Source of the DNA: Streptomyces spinoverrucosus | GTDB lineage: Bacteria; Actinomycetota; Actinomycetes; Streptomycetales; Streptomycetaceae | Direction: 5' to 3' | DNA: 64,000 nucleotides | NCBI RefSeq assembly: GCF_006539505.1 | Contig: NZ_BJND01000003.1 | Coordinates: forward strand, 1-64,000 | In this document: positions 18,744 to 26,711 of the stretch, one piece after another | Numbering within the stretch: the first letter of the stretch is position 1 | How the letters are laid out: each line of letters starts with the position of its first letter | Translations under genes and position numbers: made by a program | Notes under the pieces: generated by a model | What the model was told of the DNA's origin: nothing | Databases searched by the model: none | Seen by the model: only the letters and a program-made list of their open reading frames with translations

Positions 18744-19436
18744 ATGGACTGGCGTGCGTTTGCCGAAGAGATGGCCGAGCTCGCCCGGCATCTGCTGGCG
18801 CAGGGCTCCACGCAGGAGACGCTCGACGCGATCGCCGAGCGGGGCGTGGAGTTGCTCGACGGGTGCGACGCGGCCGGGATCCTGGCCGTACGCAAGGGCC
18901 GGGCGGTGACGCTGTCCGCGTGCGGGGACATGGCCGTGGAGTCCGACCGGTTGCAGGGTGAACTGGGTGAGGGCCCGTGTTTCGACGCCGCCCGTCGCAC
19001 CAACGGCGAGCGGCTGTTCCGGATCACCGACATGACCAAGCCGCAGCCGGAGTGGCCGCGCTTCGCGCCCGCCGCCCGCGAACTGGGCGTGGGCAGCATG
19101 ATGGGCTTCCTGCTCTACACCCGGGACGACGACTTCGGCGCGCTCAACCTCTACTCCGGCCGGCCCGGCGCCTTCACGCCCGAGATGGAGACGGCCGGCT
19201 GGCTGCTCGCCTCGCACGCCGCCGTGGCCCTGGCCAGCGCCCGCACGGTCGACCAGCTCGAACACGCCCTGGACACCCGGCACGCCATCGGCGAGGCCAT
19301 GGGCATCCTGCGCGAGCGGCACCACCTGAGCGAGGACGAGGCCTTCGACGTACTGCGGCGCATCTCCCAGACCCACAACGTCAAGCTGCGCGACGTCGCC
19401 CAGTCCATCCGCGCCAGGGCCGTCCCGGAGCGCTGA
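18744..19436 (+). CDS. GAF-ANTAR RNA-binding antiterminator protein
   Basis: A 230-residue two-domain regulator. Residues about 15-165 form a GAF sensor domain (LDGCDAAGILAVRKG, LGEGPCFDAARR, MGFLLYTRDDDFGALNLYS). The C-terminal ANTAR domain (LEHALDTRHAIGEAMGIL, then LSEDEAFDVLRRISQ) binds RNA hairpins to prevent transcription termination. The ligand is unknown. ATG 18744 has GGTGG about 7 nt upstream. A SigB-like promoter and monocistronic layout suggest stress-linked expression. A perfect 10-bp hairpin follows at 19560. Confidence 0.92.
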   Translation: MDWRAFAEEMAELARHLLAQGSTQETLDAIAERGVELLDGCDAAGILAVRKGRAVTLSACGDMAVESDRLQGELGEGPCFDAARRTNGERLFRITDMTKPQPEWPRFAPAARELGVGSMMGFLLYTRDDDFGALNLYSGRPGAFTPEMETAGWLLASHAAVALASARTVDQLEHALDTRHAIGEAMGILRERHHLSEDEAFDVLRRISQTHNVKLRDVAQSIRARAVPER

Positions 19437-19559
19437 GCCCGCCTCGCTGGGAATGCCCACGGCATCGTTGTTCGGATGCCGACAAGGGCGATTCAGCCGC
19501 GCGCGAGGAGGGGTACCTGGAGGGCAGACGAAGCCGGTGCCGCGGACCCAGCTTCGTCA

Positions 19560-19591
19560 GGTGTCGTGGTTCGGACCAGAGCCACGACACC
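19560..19591. terminator. Perfect 10-bp inverted repeat, possible terminator
   Basis: GGTGTCGTGG and CCACGACACC flank a 12-nt loop in the 222-bp gap between the GAF-ANTAR gene and the YihY gene. It may terminate the former or act as a regulatory hairpin in the leader of the latter. Confidence 0.5.
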
Positions 19592-19658
19592 GCCGTGTCC
19601 GCACACGCCGCCGTGACCGGGCACTCTTAGGACGGCGGACTCGGGTTACTCGGCGGTC

Positions 19659-20711
19659 ATGGCGAAGCTGCATCTCCCAGGGCACAGAGATCACCGCGAC
19701 GGAGCGAATCCGGCGCCCGAGGAGGCCGGGCCCCGGCCGGAGGTGGAACGGGCCGCGCCCGACTCGCCGACGAAGCTGCCGAGGCGGTCGTGGGGCGCGG
19801 TGCTGAAGGGGAGCCTGCGCGAGTTCAAGGACGACGAGCTGACCGACCGGGCGGCGGCCCTGACGTACTACACGGTGCTGTCGCTGTTCCCGGCACTGCT
19901 GGTGCTCGTGTCGCTGCTGGGCGTCACCAGCAGGTCCGTCACGGACCGGCTGCTGGACGAACTCCAGCAGTTCGCCCCCGGGGCCGGCCGGGACATCATC
20001 ACTCAGGCCGTGCAGCAACTGCAGAACAATGCGGGCATCGGCTCGATCATGGCCGTCGTCGGCCTGGTGCTGGCCGTGTGGTCGGCGTCGGGCTATGTGG
20101 CGGCGTTCATGCGCACCTCGAACGCCGTGTACGACATCCCCGAGGGGCGGCCGATGTGGAAGATCCTGCCGGTGCGCCTCGGGCTGACCGTCGTCCTGAT
20201 GGTGCTGGCCGTGATCAGTGCGGTGATCGTGGTCTTCACCGGCGGTCTGGCTCGCCGGGCCGGGGACATCCTGGGCCTGGGCGACGCCGCACTGACGGCG
20301 TGGTCGATCGCCAAATGGCCGGTGCTGGTCCTGCTGGTCACGCTGATGATCGCGATCCTCTACTGGGCCAGCCCGAACGCCAAGGTCAGGGGGTGGCGGT
20401 GGATCACCCCGGGCAGCTTCCTGGCGCTGCTGGTCTGGATGATCGCGTCCGCGGGCTTCGCCTTCTACGTCGCCAACTTCGCCTCGTACAACAAGACGTA
20501 CGGCACGATGGCGGGCGTCATCGTCTTCCTCATCTGGCTGTGGGTGACCAACCTGGCTATCCTCCTCGGCCTGGAGTTCGACGCGGAAACCGCACGTCAG
20601 CGAGCCATCGCCGGCGGGCATCCCCCCGAGGCCGAGCCGTACACCGAGCCGCGGGACACCCGCGCGTGGGACGAGCAGGACCGGCGGAAGGTGGATGGCG
20701 GAACCTCCTGA
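19659..20711 (+). CDS. YihY/virulence-factor BrkB-family membrane protein
   Basis: A 350-residue polytopic protein with six helices and basic or acidic cytoplasmic tails. The family signature DRAAALTYYTVLSLFPALLVLVSL follows the LKGSLREFKDDEL segment, and a late helix FYVANFASYNKTYGTMAGVI is also typical. The family was once called RNase BN by mistake; its transport substrate or role is uncertain. ATG 19659 has no strong Shine-Dalgarno. The gene appears monocistronic, and the following 220 bp to 20931 show no gene or clear signal. Confidence 0.9.
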   Translation: MAKLHLPGHRDHRDGANPAPEEAGPRPEVERAAPDSPTKLPRRSWGAVLKGSLREFKDDELTDRAAALTYYTVLSLFPALLVLVSLLGVTSRSVTDRLLDELQQFAPGAGRDIITQAVQQLQNNAGIGSIMAVVGLVLAVWSASGYVAAFMRTSNAVYDIPEGRPMWKILPVRLGLTVVLMVLAVISAVIVVFTGGLARRAGDILGLGDAALTAWSIAKWPVLVLLVTLMIAILYWASPNAKVRGWRWITPGSFLALLVWMIASAGFAFYVANFASYNKTYGTMAGVIVFLIWLWVTNLAILLGLEFDAETARQRAIAGGHPPEAEPYTEPRDTRAWDEQDRRKVDGGTS

Positions 20712-20931
20712 CCGCTTCGATGGGTGGCCGCTGATGGCGGCAACGGGCCGCCAGAGACGCGGCTGGCCGCACCGCGGGCGAGGGCCGCAGCCACTCCGGC
20801 AACTGCGCTCAGGTAGCGCACCGGGGACGGGTCGCTGCACGCACGTGTGCCGCCGCCCCGGATCGCCCCACAGACCCCACGCCGTCATCCTGGAACGGTA
20901 GGGACTCGCCTCGCTGCCGGAGGGAGGGGCG

Positions 20932-21849
20932 ATGAAGGCAGTACGAACCCATGATCGTGACGCGGCTGTGGACAGCCTGGTCGTGGAGGAGGCACCGTAC
21001 CCGTACGCGGGCGAGGGCGATGTCATCGTCAGGGTGCGCGCGGCCTGCTTCACCCCGAACGAGCTGGACTGGCCGGCCACTTGGGTCGACCGGGGCGGCA
21101 GGGACCGAGCGCCCGTCACTCCAGGACACGAGGTGTCGGGTGAGGTCGCCGAGGTAGCGGTCGGCACGACCGGGCTGTCGGCCGGCCAACGTGTCATGGG
21201 GCTCACCGACTGGAACCGGGACGGCACTCTCGCGGAGTACGTCGCGGTGGAGGCGCGCAATCTGGCACCGCTGCCCGCGGGAATCGACCACGTGCAGGCG
21301 GCGGCTCTGCCGATGCCGGGCCTGACCGCCTGGCAGGGCCTCTTCGTGCACGGAAGGCTGGAGGCCGGGCAGAGCGTGCTGGTGCACGGAGCGGCAGGGG
21401 GCGTGGGAATGGCCGCGACTCAGCTTGCCGGCGATGCCGGGGCGCGTGTGATCGGGACGGGGCGCGGGAGGAACCGGGACCTGGTGCTGGAGTTCGGCGC
21501 AGAGGTGTTCCTCGACCTCGAACAGCCGGGGTGGGAGGACGCCGTGGGGCGCGTCGACCTCGTCTTCGACGCCATCGGCGGGGACGTACTCGACCGCTCG
21601 GCCGCCCTGCTCAGGCCCGGCGGCACCCTGGTGACCATCGCCGAGCCCCCGACCGTACGGCCCGAGGACGGCCGGGCCATGTACTTCATCGTCGAACCCG
21701 ACCGTGGTCACCTCCTGGAGATCCTCCGCAGGCACCGGGAGGGCCGGCTGCGCCCGCTGGTGGGCGCAGTCCATCCCCTCGACCGTGCGCCGGAGGCGTT
21801 CCGCGCGAAGAAGGGAACAGCCGGCAAGACGGTCATTCGAGTTGCGTGA
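20932..21849 (+). CDS. NADP-dependent MDR oxidoreductase (quinone-reductase-like)
   Basis: A 305-residue medium-chain dehydrogenase/reductase without the structural-zinc cysteine loop, as in quinone/enoyl reductases. The GroES-like N-domain contains VTPGHEVSGEVAEV. The nucleotide-binding motif is HGAAGGVGMAATQLAGDAG, followed by GTGRGRNRD, whose basic residues suggest NADPH. An excellent GGAGGGAGG precedes ATG 20932. The substrate is unknown; related enzymes reduce quinones or alkenals. A VOC-family gene follows 70 bp downstream on the same strand. Confidence 0.9.
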   Translation: MKAVRTHDRDAAVDSLVVEEAPYPYAGEGDVIVRVRAACFTPNELDWPATWVDRGGRDRAPVTPGHEVSGEVAEVAVGTTGLSAGQRVMGLTDWNRDGTLAEYVAVEARNLAPLPAGIDHVQAAALPMPGLTAWQGLFVHGRLEAGQSVLVHGAAGGVGMAATQLAGDAGARVIGTGRGRNRDLVLEFGAEVFLDLEQPGWEDAVGRVDLVFDAIGGDVLDRSAALLRPGGTLVTIAEPPTVRPEDGRAMYFIVEPDRGHLLEILRRHREGRLRPLVGAVHPLDRAPEAFRAKKGTAGKTVIRVA

Positions 21850-21919
21850 GCTCACGCAGAGGCCGGAAGACGCGGTCGCCGAGAACGAGAAGTAAGCCAA
21901 AGGAAGAAGATGGCCCCCC

Positions 21920-22393
21920 ATGGATCTGAAGCTCGAACTCATCGTGCTGCCCGTCTCCGACGTCGATCGGGCCAAGGCCTTCTACGAGGCCGCGGGATTC
22001 CGTCTGGACCTCGATGCCGCGCCCAGTGAGGGCTGGCGCGCGGTACACCTCACGCCGCCCGGTTCGGAGTGCTCGATCATCTTCGGCAAGGGGCTCACCC
22101 GCGCCGCGCCGGGCTCGGTGCAGGGCCTGTACCTCGTCGTCTTGGACATCGAGGAGGCCCGCGCCGAGCTCGTCGGCCGAGGCATCGAGGTGAGCGAGGT
22201 GTTCCACGATGACGGAGGCATCTTCTACCACGGCCATGAAGCCGGCGGGGTCGTCCACCATGGCCAGGACCAGGGGCGGTTGGCCGGCCCGCACCCCGAC
22301 CGTGCCTCCTACGGCTCCTACGCCACCTTCAACGACCCGGACGGCAACGGCTGGGTGCTCCAGGAGGTCAAGCAGCGGGCCCCCGGCCGCTGA
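21920..22393 (+). CDS. VOC-superfamily (glyoxalase-like) protein
   Basis: A 157-residue protein with two beta-alpha-beta-beta-beta modules. The first begins LELIVLPVSDVDRAKAFYE and the second GLYLVVLDIEEARAELVGRG; YATFNDPDGNGWVLQEV closes the fold. Metal-binding His/Glu residues fall at expected places. This family includes glyoxalases, dioxygenases and resistance proteins, and the substrate cannot be assigned. The middle of the second module (HGQDQGRLAGPHPDRASYGS) is longer than in compact members. AAGGAAGAAG lies upstream of ATG 21920 at a rather long spacing. Confidence 0.87.
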   Translation: MDLKLELIVLPVSDVDRAKAFYEAAGFRLDLDAAPSEGWRAVHLTPPGSECSIIFGKGLTRAAPGSVQGLYLVVLDIEEARAELVGRGIEVSEVFHDDGGIFYHGHEAGGVVHHGQDQGRLAGPHPDRASYGSYATFNDPDGNGWVLQEVKQRAPGR

Positions 22394-22455
22394 CACGGCC
22401 TCAGACCCTCGGTACGGCAACGGCGCACAGTGATGAACCAGGCCATTGATGAACG

Positions 22456-22914
22456 GTGACCGGGCGCACCTACGATGTGATCATCCTCGGTTGGCCAGGG
22501 CCGACGCGCGCCGGGTGCACGGGCTGCGCCAGGCGGTGGATGGGCCCCTGCACGTCGCCGCGGTCCCCGCCCACCGTGGCCGTCGAGATGGCCACCGCCT
22601 GGCAGGCGCTCGGCTCTGAGGTGACCATGTTGGTCCGCGGCGCCGGACTGCTTGCCAGGATGGAGGCAGACGGCGCGGAGCTGGCCGCGGATGAGATCCT
22701 CTTCGCGACCGGCCGGGCCCCGCGGACCGCCGACCTCGGCCTGGAGACCATCGGTCTCACTCCGGGCACCTGGGTGACCGTGGACGACACATGCTGGGTG
22801 ACCGCCGTCGCCGTGGAGAGACTCTGGCACGCCGTGTCGGCGTTTCCCACGATCATCGAGGTACGGCTGAGGCTGCTGGAGACCTACCGGGACCTGTCAG
22901 CGGAGCCTTCTTGA
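22456..22914 (+). pseudogene. Pyridine-nucleotide-disulfide oxidoreductase, internally deleted
   Basis: The open frame is only 152 residues but strings together widely separated pieces of a roughly 470-residue FAD/NAD(P) disulfide-oxidoreductase (mercuric-reductase-like). TYDVIILG is the FAD motif start, VEMATAWQALGSEVTMLVRG the NAD-domain part, FATGRAPRTADLGLETIGLT the second FAD motif, and LWHAVSAFPTIIEVRLRLLETY the dimerisation-domain end. The intervening segments, including the redox-active CxxxxC, are missing. I read it as a gene reduced by several in-frame deletions. It overlaps the end of the convergent RraA gene by about 31 bp. Confidence 0.8.
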
Positions 22915-23528
22915 CGGACTCCCTCGACGTAGGCCGCCTCGACCTGGGCGACGCGGTTGGCTTCTTCGAACACGCTGACGACCTGTGCGGCGGGGACGAC
23001 GACAGCGCCGGACGCGTCCGCGAACACGTAGTCACCCGGGCGGACGGTCACGCCGGACACGACGACCGGCCGGTTGGCCTCGAAGGGCGTGACGACATCG
23101 CCGCCCCACTTGGTCGTCTGCCCCAAGCAGTAGGCGGCGAAGTCGTACGTCGTGATGTCGACGAAGTCCCGAAGACGACCGTCGGCCAGGACGCCCGCGA
23201 GACCGTGCGCCGCCACCAGCGACAGCTTTGATCCGCCCCCGAGGGATACGTCGGTATGCCCGTTGCTCGCCAGAACCAGCACGCGGCCCTGTGCGCCCTG
23301 CCGGATGGCCTCACGGAACAGTCGGGAGAAGGTGTACTGCTCAGGTGGGAGCGCTTCCTTGCACGAGGGGAGATAAGAGATCGTTATCGCCGGGCCCAGG
23401 AGGACGCGCCCCGGGGTCGGGCTCACCAGGTCGTTGATGTGACACCGATGGCGGTGCATCCGTCCCATGGCATCGACGACGTCGGGGGTACGTACGCGCG
23501 AGGCGAGTTCTCGCACACGGTCGTTCAT
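22884..23528 (-). CDS. RraA-family protein (HMG/oxaloacetate aldolase-like)
   Basis: A 214-residue protein of the RraA/HMG-aldolase fold. VLADGRLRDFVDI carries the family's Asp-Gly...Arg-Asp metal/substrate motif, and GRVLVLASNGHTDVSLGGG is the preceding conserved loop. Members are 4-hydroxy-4-methyl-2-oxoglutarate aldolases or RNase E inhibitors; plant and actinomycete homologues are often misannotated as demethylmenaquinone methyltransferases. The start ATG 23528 overlaps the DUF6510 stop (ATGA), so it is coupled to the upstream electron-transfer operon. That association is unusual for an aldolase. Confidence 0.88.
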   Translation of the reverse strand: MNDRVRELASRVRTPDVVDAMGRMHRHRCHINDLVSPTPGRVLLGPAITISYLPSCKEALPPEQYTFSRLFREAIRQGAQGRVLVLASNGHTDVSLGGGSKLSLVAAHGLAGVLADGRLRDFVDITTYDFAAYCLGQTTKWGGDVVTPFEANRPVVVSGVTVRPGDYVFADASGAVVVPAAQVVSVFEEANRVAQVEAAYVEGVRQEGSADRSR

Positions 23529-23803
23529 GTCTGTACCGGTACCGGCATCCGGACGTAAGCCAGTCCGCCGGCGTCGAGCCACATCTGGGTGGGAGAGCGG
23601 ACCAGGCGAAGCAGGACGCTGTCGCAGCCGGGGCAGCGCAGCACCATCCCTGGACCGCCGAGGTAAGCGTGCGTTTGGGCAAGCACCATCTGTTCGCTGC
23701 AGCCGCGGCACCGTCCGGACGCCATGGTCATATCGGTTCCGAACAGAGACTCGAGCTCCCCGGCGGCGGCGTTGCCGTCGAGGAAGTCAGGCGTCAGGCT
23801 CAT
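23525..23803 (-). CDS. DUF6510-type zinc-ribbon protein
   Basis: A 92-residue protein with two cysteine pairs, CRGC and CPGC, spaced as a rubredoxin-like or zinc ribbon, after a short acidic N-terminus (LDGNAAAGELESLFG). I recognise this as the small DUF6510-type protein that follows molybdopterin-oxidoreductase/flavin-reductase pairs in actinomycetes. A role in metal binding or electron transfer is inferred from the cysteines. AAGGAG lies 9 nt before ATG 23803, and the gene is coupled to RraA downstream. Confidence 0.8.
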   Translation of the reverse strand: MSLTPDFLDGNAAAGELESLFGTDMTMASGRCRGCSEQMVLAQTHAYLGGPGMVLRCPGCDSVLLRLVRSPTQMWLDAGGLAYVRMPVPVQT

Positions 23804-23816
23804 GGAGATTCGCTCC

Positions 23817-24569
23817 TTATCCGCTGGGTCCGAAACGCTCGGTTCGGATACGGCCCGGGTGGTGGCCGAGGGCCACCAGCAGTCCGGCGGCCGTCTCGAC
23901 AAATCCGGTGGAACCGCAGACGTAGCAAGTGGGCTCGAAGTCCGGTGGCCACCCGGCGCCTGACAGGTCGGAAGCGGTGAAACGCCCGGGAGGACGCGGC
24001 CACTCCGGTGGGGTCGAGCGGCTGTAGAGGTACCTCTTGTCGAGGCCCGGGTCGTCCCGTCTCAACTCGGGGACGAAGAGTTGGTACTCAGGGCTGCGTA
24101 CGGAGTACACCAGCTTGAAGGGCGTGCGGCTGCCGACCGCGCGGCGCATGCGGATCATCGCCATGAGGGGTACCACGCCGGAGCCGCCGGCGACGAGCAG
24201 AATCGGTTCCTTCTGCTCGGGCCGCCACACGAACCAGCCTCCGACCGGCCCACGCAGTTCCACCACGTCGCCCACTGCGAGTTCGTCCGTCAGGTACGGG
24301 GAGACCTCGCCGTCGTCGACACGCTGAACGGTCAACTCGACGCTCTCGCCGTCGGGCGCCGACGCCAGTGAGTAACTGCGCTGGGTGGAGTAGCCGTCCT
24401 CCGCCGTGAGCCGCAGATCGACATGCTGCCCAGCCAGATGACCCGGCCAGTCCGGCACCTCGAACACGAGGGTGCGCGCAACCTGGGACTCGCTGCGCCG
24501 ATCAGCCAGACGGGCGGGCTTCCAGCGCAGTCGGCCGCCTAGTCGCCCTGGTACCGCTGCTCGCGCCAT
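23817..24569 (-). CDS. FAD-binding ferredoxin-reductase-type oxidoreductase
   Basis: A 250-residue FNR-like flavoprotein. The FAD motif is RSYSLASAP (RxYS), the NAD-ribose/pyrophosphate loop is VAGGSGVVPLMAMIRMR, and the C-terminal CYVCGSTGFVETAAGLL closes the domain. No 2Fe-2S domain is attached, so it should pass electrons between NAD(P)H and a separate partner. Its start at 24569 lies inside the end of the molybdoenzyme gene (31-bp overlap), strong evidence for co-translation and a functional pair. Confidence 0.9.
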   Translation of the reverse strand: MARAAVPGRLGGRLRWKPARLADRRSESQVARTLVFEVPDWPGHLAGQHVDLRLTAEDGYSTQRSYSLASAPDGESVELTVQRVDDGEVSPYLTDELAVGDVVELRGPVGGWFVWRPEQKEPILLVAGGSGVVPLMAMIRMRRAVGSRTPFKLVYSVRSPEYQLFVPELRRDDPGLDKRYLYSRSTPPEWPRPPGRFTASDLSGAGWPPDFEPTCYVCGSTGFVETAAGLLVALGHHPGRIRTERFGPSG

Positions 24570-25138
24570 GGGTCCCCATAATCGTGGTAGCCGATGTTTT
24601 CCCAGAAACCCCGCTCTTCGTCGTCGAGCAACTGAATTCCGCGCACCCACTTGGCGGACTTCCAGAAGTACAGGTGCGGAATCAGCAGTCGGGCGGGGCC
24701 GCCGTGTTCCGGCGCGAGTTCCTCACCGTCGTATCGGTAGGCGATCCATGCCTGCCCGTCGAGGAGGTCCTCCAGGGGCAGGTTGGTGGTGTAGTCACCG
24801 TAGGAGTGAACAAGCGCATACTCAGCACCGGTCGCGACGGCCTCCAAAAGGACGTCCAAGGACACTCCTTGCCACTCCGTGTCGAACTTCGACCACTTGG
24901 TGACACAGTGCAGGTCGACGGTCGGTGTCTCGGCGGGCAACGCCATGAAATCGGCCCAGTTCCAGATGTGCCGTGCGCCCGTCTCCGTGCGTATGGTGAA
25001 CTCCCAGTCGTCGAGGTCCACCGTGGGTGTGGGCCCGGCGGACAGAACGGGGAAGTCGGCGGTCTCGTACTGCCCAGGAGGAAGTTTGTGCCGCGCATCG
25101 CGCGCCCGGCCGTGAAATCCGCGTGAAATGATGGGCAT
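24539..25138 (-). CDS. Sulfite-oxidase-fold molybdopterin oxidoreductase (cytoplasmic)
   Basis: A 199-residue molybdenum-cofactor protein of the SUOX/YedY fold. The catalytic Mo-ligand cysteine is in VDLHCVTKWSKFD, and EHGGPARLLIPHLYFWKSAKW carries the conserved cofactor-binding region. There is no signal peptide, membrane helix or dimerisation domain, so it is shorter than true sulfite oxidases and probably cytoplasmic. Translation starts at ATG 25138 with AAGGGG upstream. With the overlapping flavin reductase it likely forms an NAD(P)H-linked reductase or oxidase; the substrate is unknown. Confidence 0.9.
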   Translation of the reverse strand: MPIISRGFHGRARDARHKLPPGQYETADFPVLSAGPTPTVDLDDWEFTIRTETGARHIWNWADFMALPAETPTVDLHCVTKWSKFDTEWQGVSLDVLLEAVATGAEYALVHSYGDYTTNLPLEDLLDGQAWIAYRYDGEELAPEHGGPARLLIPHLYFWKSAKWVRGIQLLDDEERGFWENIGYHDYGDPWREQRYQGD

Positions 25139-25221
25139 GTCGTGCCCCTTGTTCTTCGAATTGGGCCTTTCCCATTCTCCCGGACACCGCACAGCAAAGC
25201 ATCTCGGCAGGAGCTTGATCG

Positions 25222-26127
25222 ATGGTCGCCAGCAACCTGGTTCTCCTCGGCAACGCCGGTGACGTGGGCCGCGCGGTCCTCAAGCAACTGCGCGCACAGG
25301 ACGTGCCCGTACGCGTCATGGTGCGTCGCGACGACGAACGGGCGGCTGAGCTGCGTGGCCTCGGCGGGGAGGTCGTCCTCGGCGATCTGACCCGGCCCGA
25401 GAGCGTCGCGGCGGCGCTGGAGGGCGTCGGCAGGATGTACTTCGCCATGCCCGTATCACCGGACCATCTGCTGGCCGCGACCGTGGTGGCCAGCGTGGCG
25501 CGCGAGCACGGAGACCTGGACGCACTCGTGGGCATGTCCCAGATGACGGTATCGCAGATGACCGCCACCAGCACCGCCGAGTCGCGCCAGCAGCGGCTGC
25601 ACTGGCTGGCGGAGCAGGTACTGAACTGGTCGGGCCTGCCGGTGGTACACATCAGGCCGACGTCGTTCCTGGACAACCCGCTGTTCACCGTGTTGCCGGC
25701 CCGCACGATCCGGGAGAGCGGCACGATCGCGCTGCCGTTCGGCACTGGGCGCACCTCGCCGGTCGCCGTGGAGGACGTCGCCCGAGTCGTCGCCACCGTG
25801 CTGCGAGACCCGGGCCCGCACATCGGACATGTCTACGAGCTCACCGGCCCGCGCTCGGTGGACATGACGGAGATGGCCGAGGAGTTCTCCCGGGCGTTGG
25901 GGACTCCGGTGACCTATGTGGACGTCCCGCCGGACGAGTGGCGGGCCGGAGTCCTCGCCAAGGTGGGCCTGCCGTCGCACACCGAAGAGCACATCGCCAC
26001 CATGGCCCGGCTGCATCGCGAGAACCGCTACGACCGTGCGACGAACGACGTACAGCAGGTCACGAGCGTACCTGCGCGATCGGTCGAAGAGTTCGTGGCC
26101 GCTCGCAGGGACTTCTACCTGGGCTGA
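25222..26127 (+). CDS. NmrA-like / atypical SDR NAD(P)-binding protein
   Basis: A 301-residue Rossmann protein (LVLLGNAGDVGRAVLKQLRA at the N-terminus) with VRVMVRRDDER, which suggests NADP preference. The middle HIRPTSFLDNPLFTVLP and the C-terminal YELTGPRSVDMTEMAEEFSRAL are typical of the NmrA/QOR2-like atypical SDRs. The classical SDR catalytic Tyr-x3-Lys is not apparent. It is divergent from the molybdoenzyme operon across an 83-bp gap, so co-regulation is possible. The nicotinamide motif GNAGDVG differs slightly from the usual GATGxxG. Confidence 0.88.
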   Translation: MVASNLVLLGNAGDVGRAVLKQLRAQDVPVRVMVRRDDERAAELRGLGGEVVLGDLTRPESVAAALEGVGRMYFAMPVSPDHLLAATVVASVAREHGDLDALVGMSQMTVSQMTATSTAESRQQRLHWLAEQVLNWSGLPVVHIRPTSFLDNPLFTVLPARTIRESGTIALPFGTGRTSPVAVEDVARVVATVLRDPGPHIGHVYELTGPRSVDMTEMAEEFSRALGTPVTYVDVPPDEWRAGVLAKVGLPSHTEEHIATMARLHRENRYDRATNDVQQVTSVPARSVEEFVAARRDFYLG

Positions 26128-26188
26128 GCCGCGACGTGTGATCGCGCCCCCTCCGGTCGACCGCCGCGGCTCCAGCGCTCCGTGGCAC

Positions 26189-26194
26189 TACTGT
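26189..26194 (+). promoter_or_regulatory. -10-like box for leaderless osmC-family gene
   Basis: TACTGT ends 7 nt before ATG 26202, which has no Shine-Dalgarno. Transcription would begin at or next to the A of the start codon. Confidence 0.5.
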
Positions 26195-26201
26195 CGACGG
26201 C

Positions 26202-26651
26202 ATGAGTGAGAAATCCGAGCGATCCGCGCGTTCCGTTGTCGTAGAGCGCACGAGCAGTGGCCACTTCGTCGCGACCAACGCCCGCGGCGGATCGATCAGT
26301 TTCGGTACGGCCTCCGGTGCCGGCGAGGACACCGAGTTCACCCCGGTCGAGCTGTTCCTTGCCGCGATCGGGGGCTGCACGGCCGTGGACGTCGATGTCG
26401 CGACCAGTCGCCATGCGGAGCCCACCGAATTCTCCGTCGCGGTGACCGGCGACAAGATCAGCGACGATCTCGGCAACCGCATGGTCAACCTCGCGGTCAC
26501 CTTCACCGTTGCCTTCCCGGACGGCGAGGGCGCGGAGCGCGCACGCGCCATTCTTCCCCGCGCCGTCAGGACATCCCATGACCGTCTGTGCACGGTCAGC
26601 CGCACGGTCGAGACCGGCACCCCCGTGACCGCGACAATCAAGGACGTCTGA
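26202..26651 (+). CDS. OsmC-family peroxidase-like protein
   Basis: A 149-residue OsmC/Ohr-superfamily protein. FTPVELFLAAIGGCTAVDVD contains the conserved second-half cysteine, while the usual first catalytic cysteine/arginine arrangement is less obvious. The C-terminal LCTVSRTVETGTPVTATI fits the family end. Members reduce organic or inorganic hydroperoxides using thiols. It is probably leaderless (TACTGT seven bases before ATG). A strong hairpin terminator separates it from the convergent tct operon. Confidence 0.88.
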   Translation: MSEKSERSARSVVVERTSSGHFVATNARGGSISFGTASGAGEDTEFTPVELFLAAIGGCTAVDVDVATSRHAEPTEFSVAVTGDKISDDLGNRMVNLAVTFTVAFPDGEGAERARAILPRAVRTSHDRLCTVSRTVETGTPVTATIKDV

Positions 26652-26674
26652 CGTTCTGCTCGACGTCACGCACA

Positions 26675-26700
26675 GGGGCCGGGCCGTGCGGCCCGGCCCC
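26675..26700. terminator. Strong bidirectional hairpin terminator
   Basis: GGGGCCGGGCC and GGCCCGGCCCC form a perfect 11-bp stem with a GTGC loop, placed exactly between the convergent OsmC-family gene and tctA. Confidence 0.8.
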
Positions 26701-26711
26701 GGCGAGGGTGG

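Noticed and set aside
20712..20931. Possible small gene between YihY and the MDR oxidoreductase
   Set aside because: Short frames there have no ribosome-binding site, no conserved pattern and overlap each other; I see no gene.
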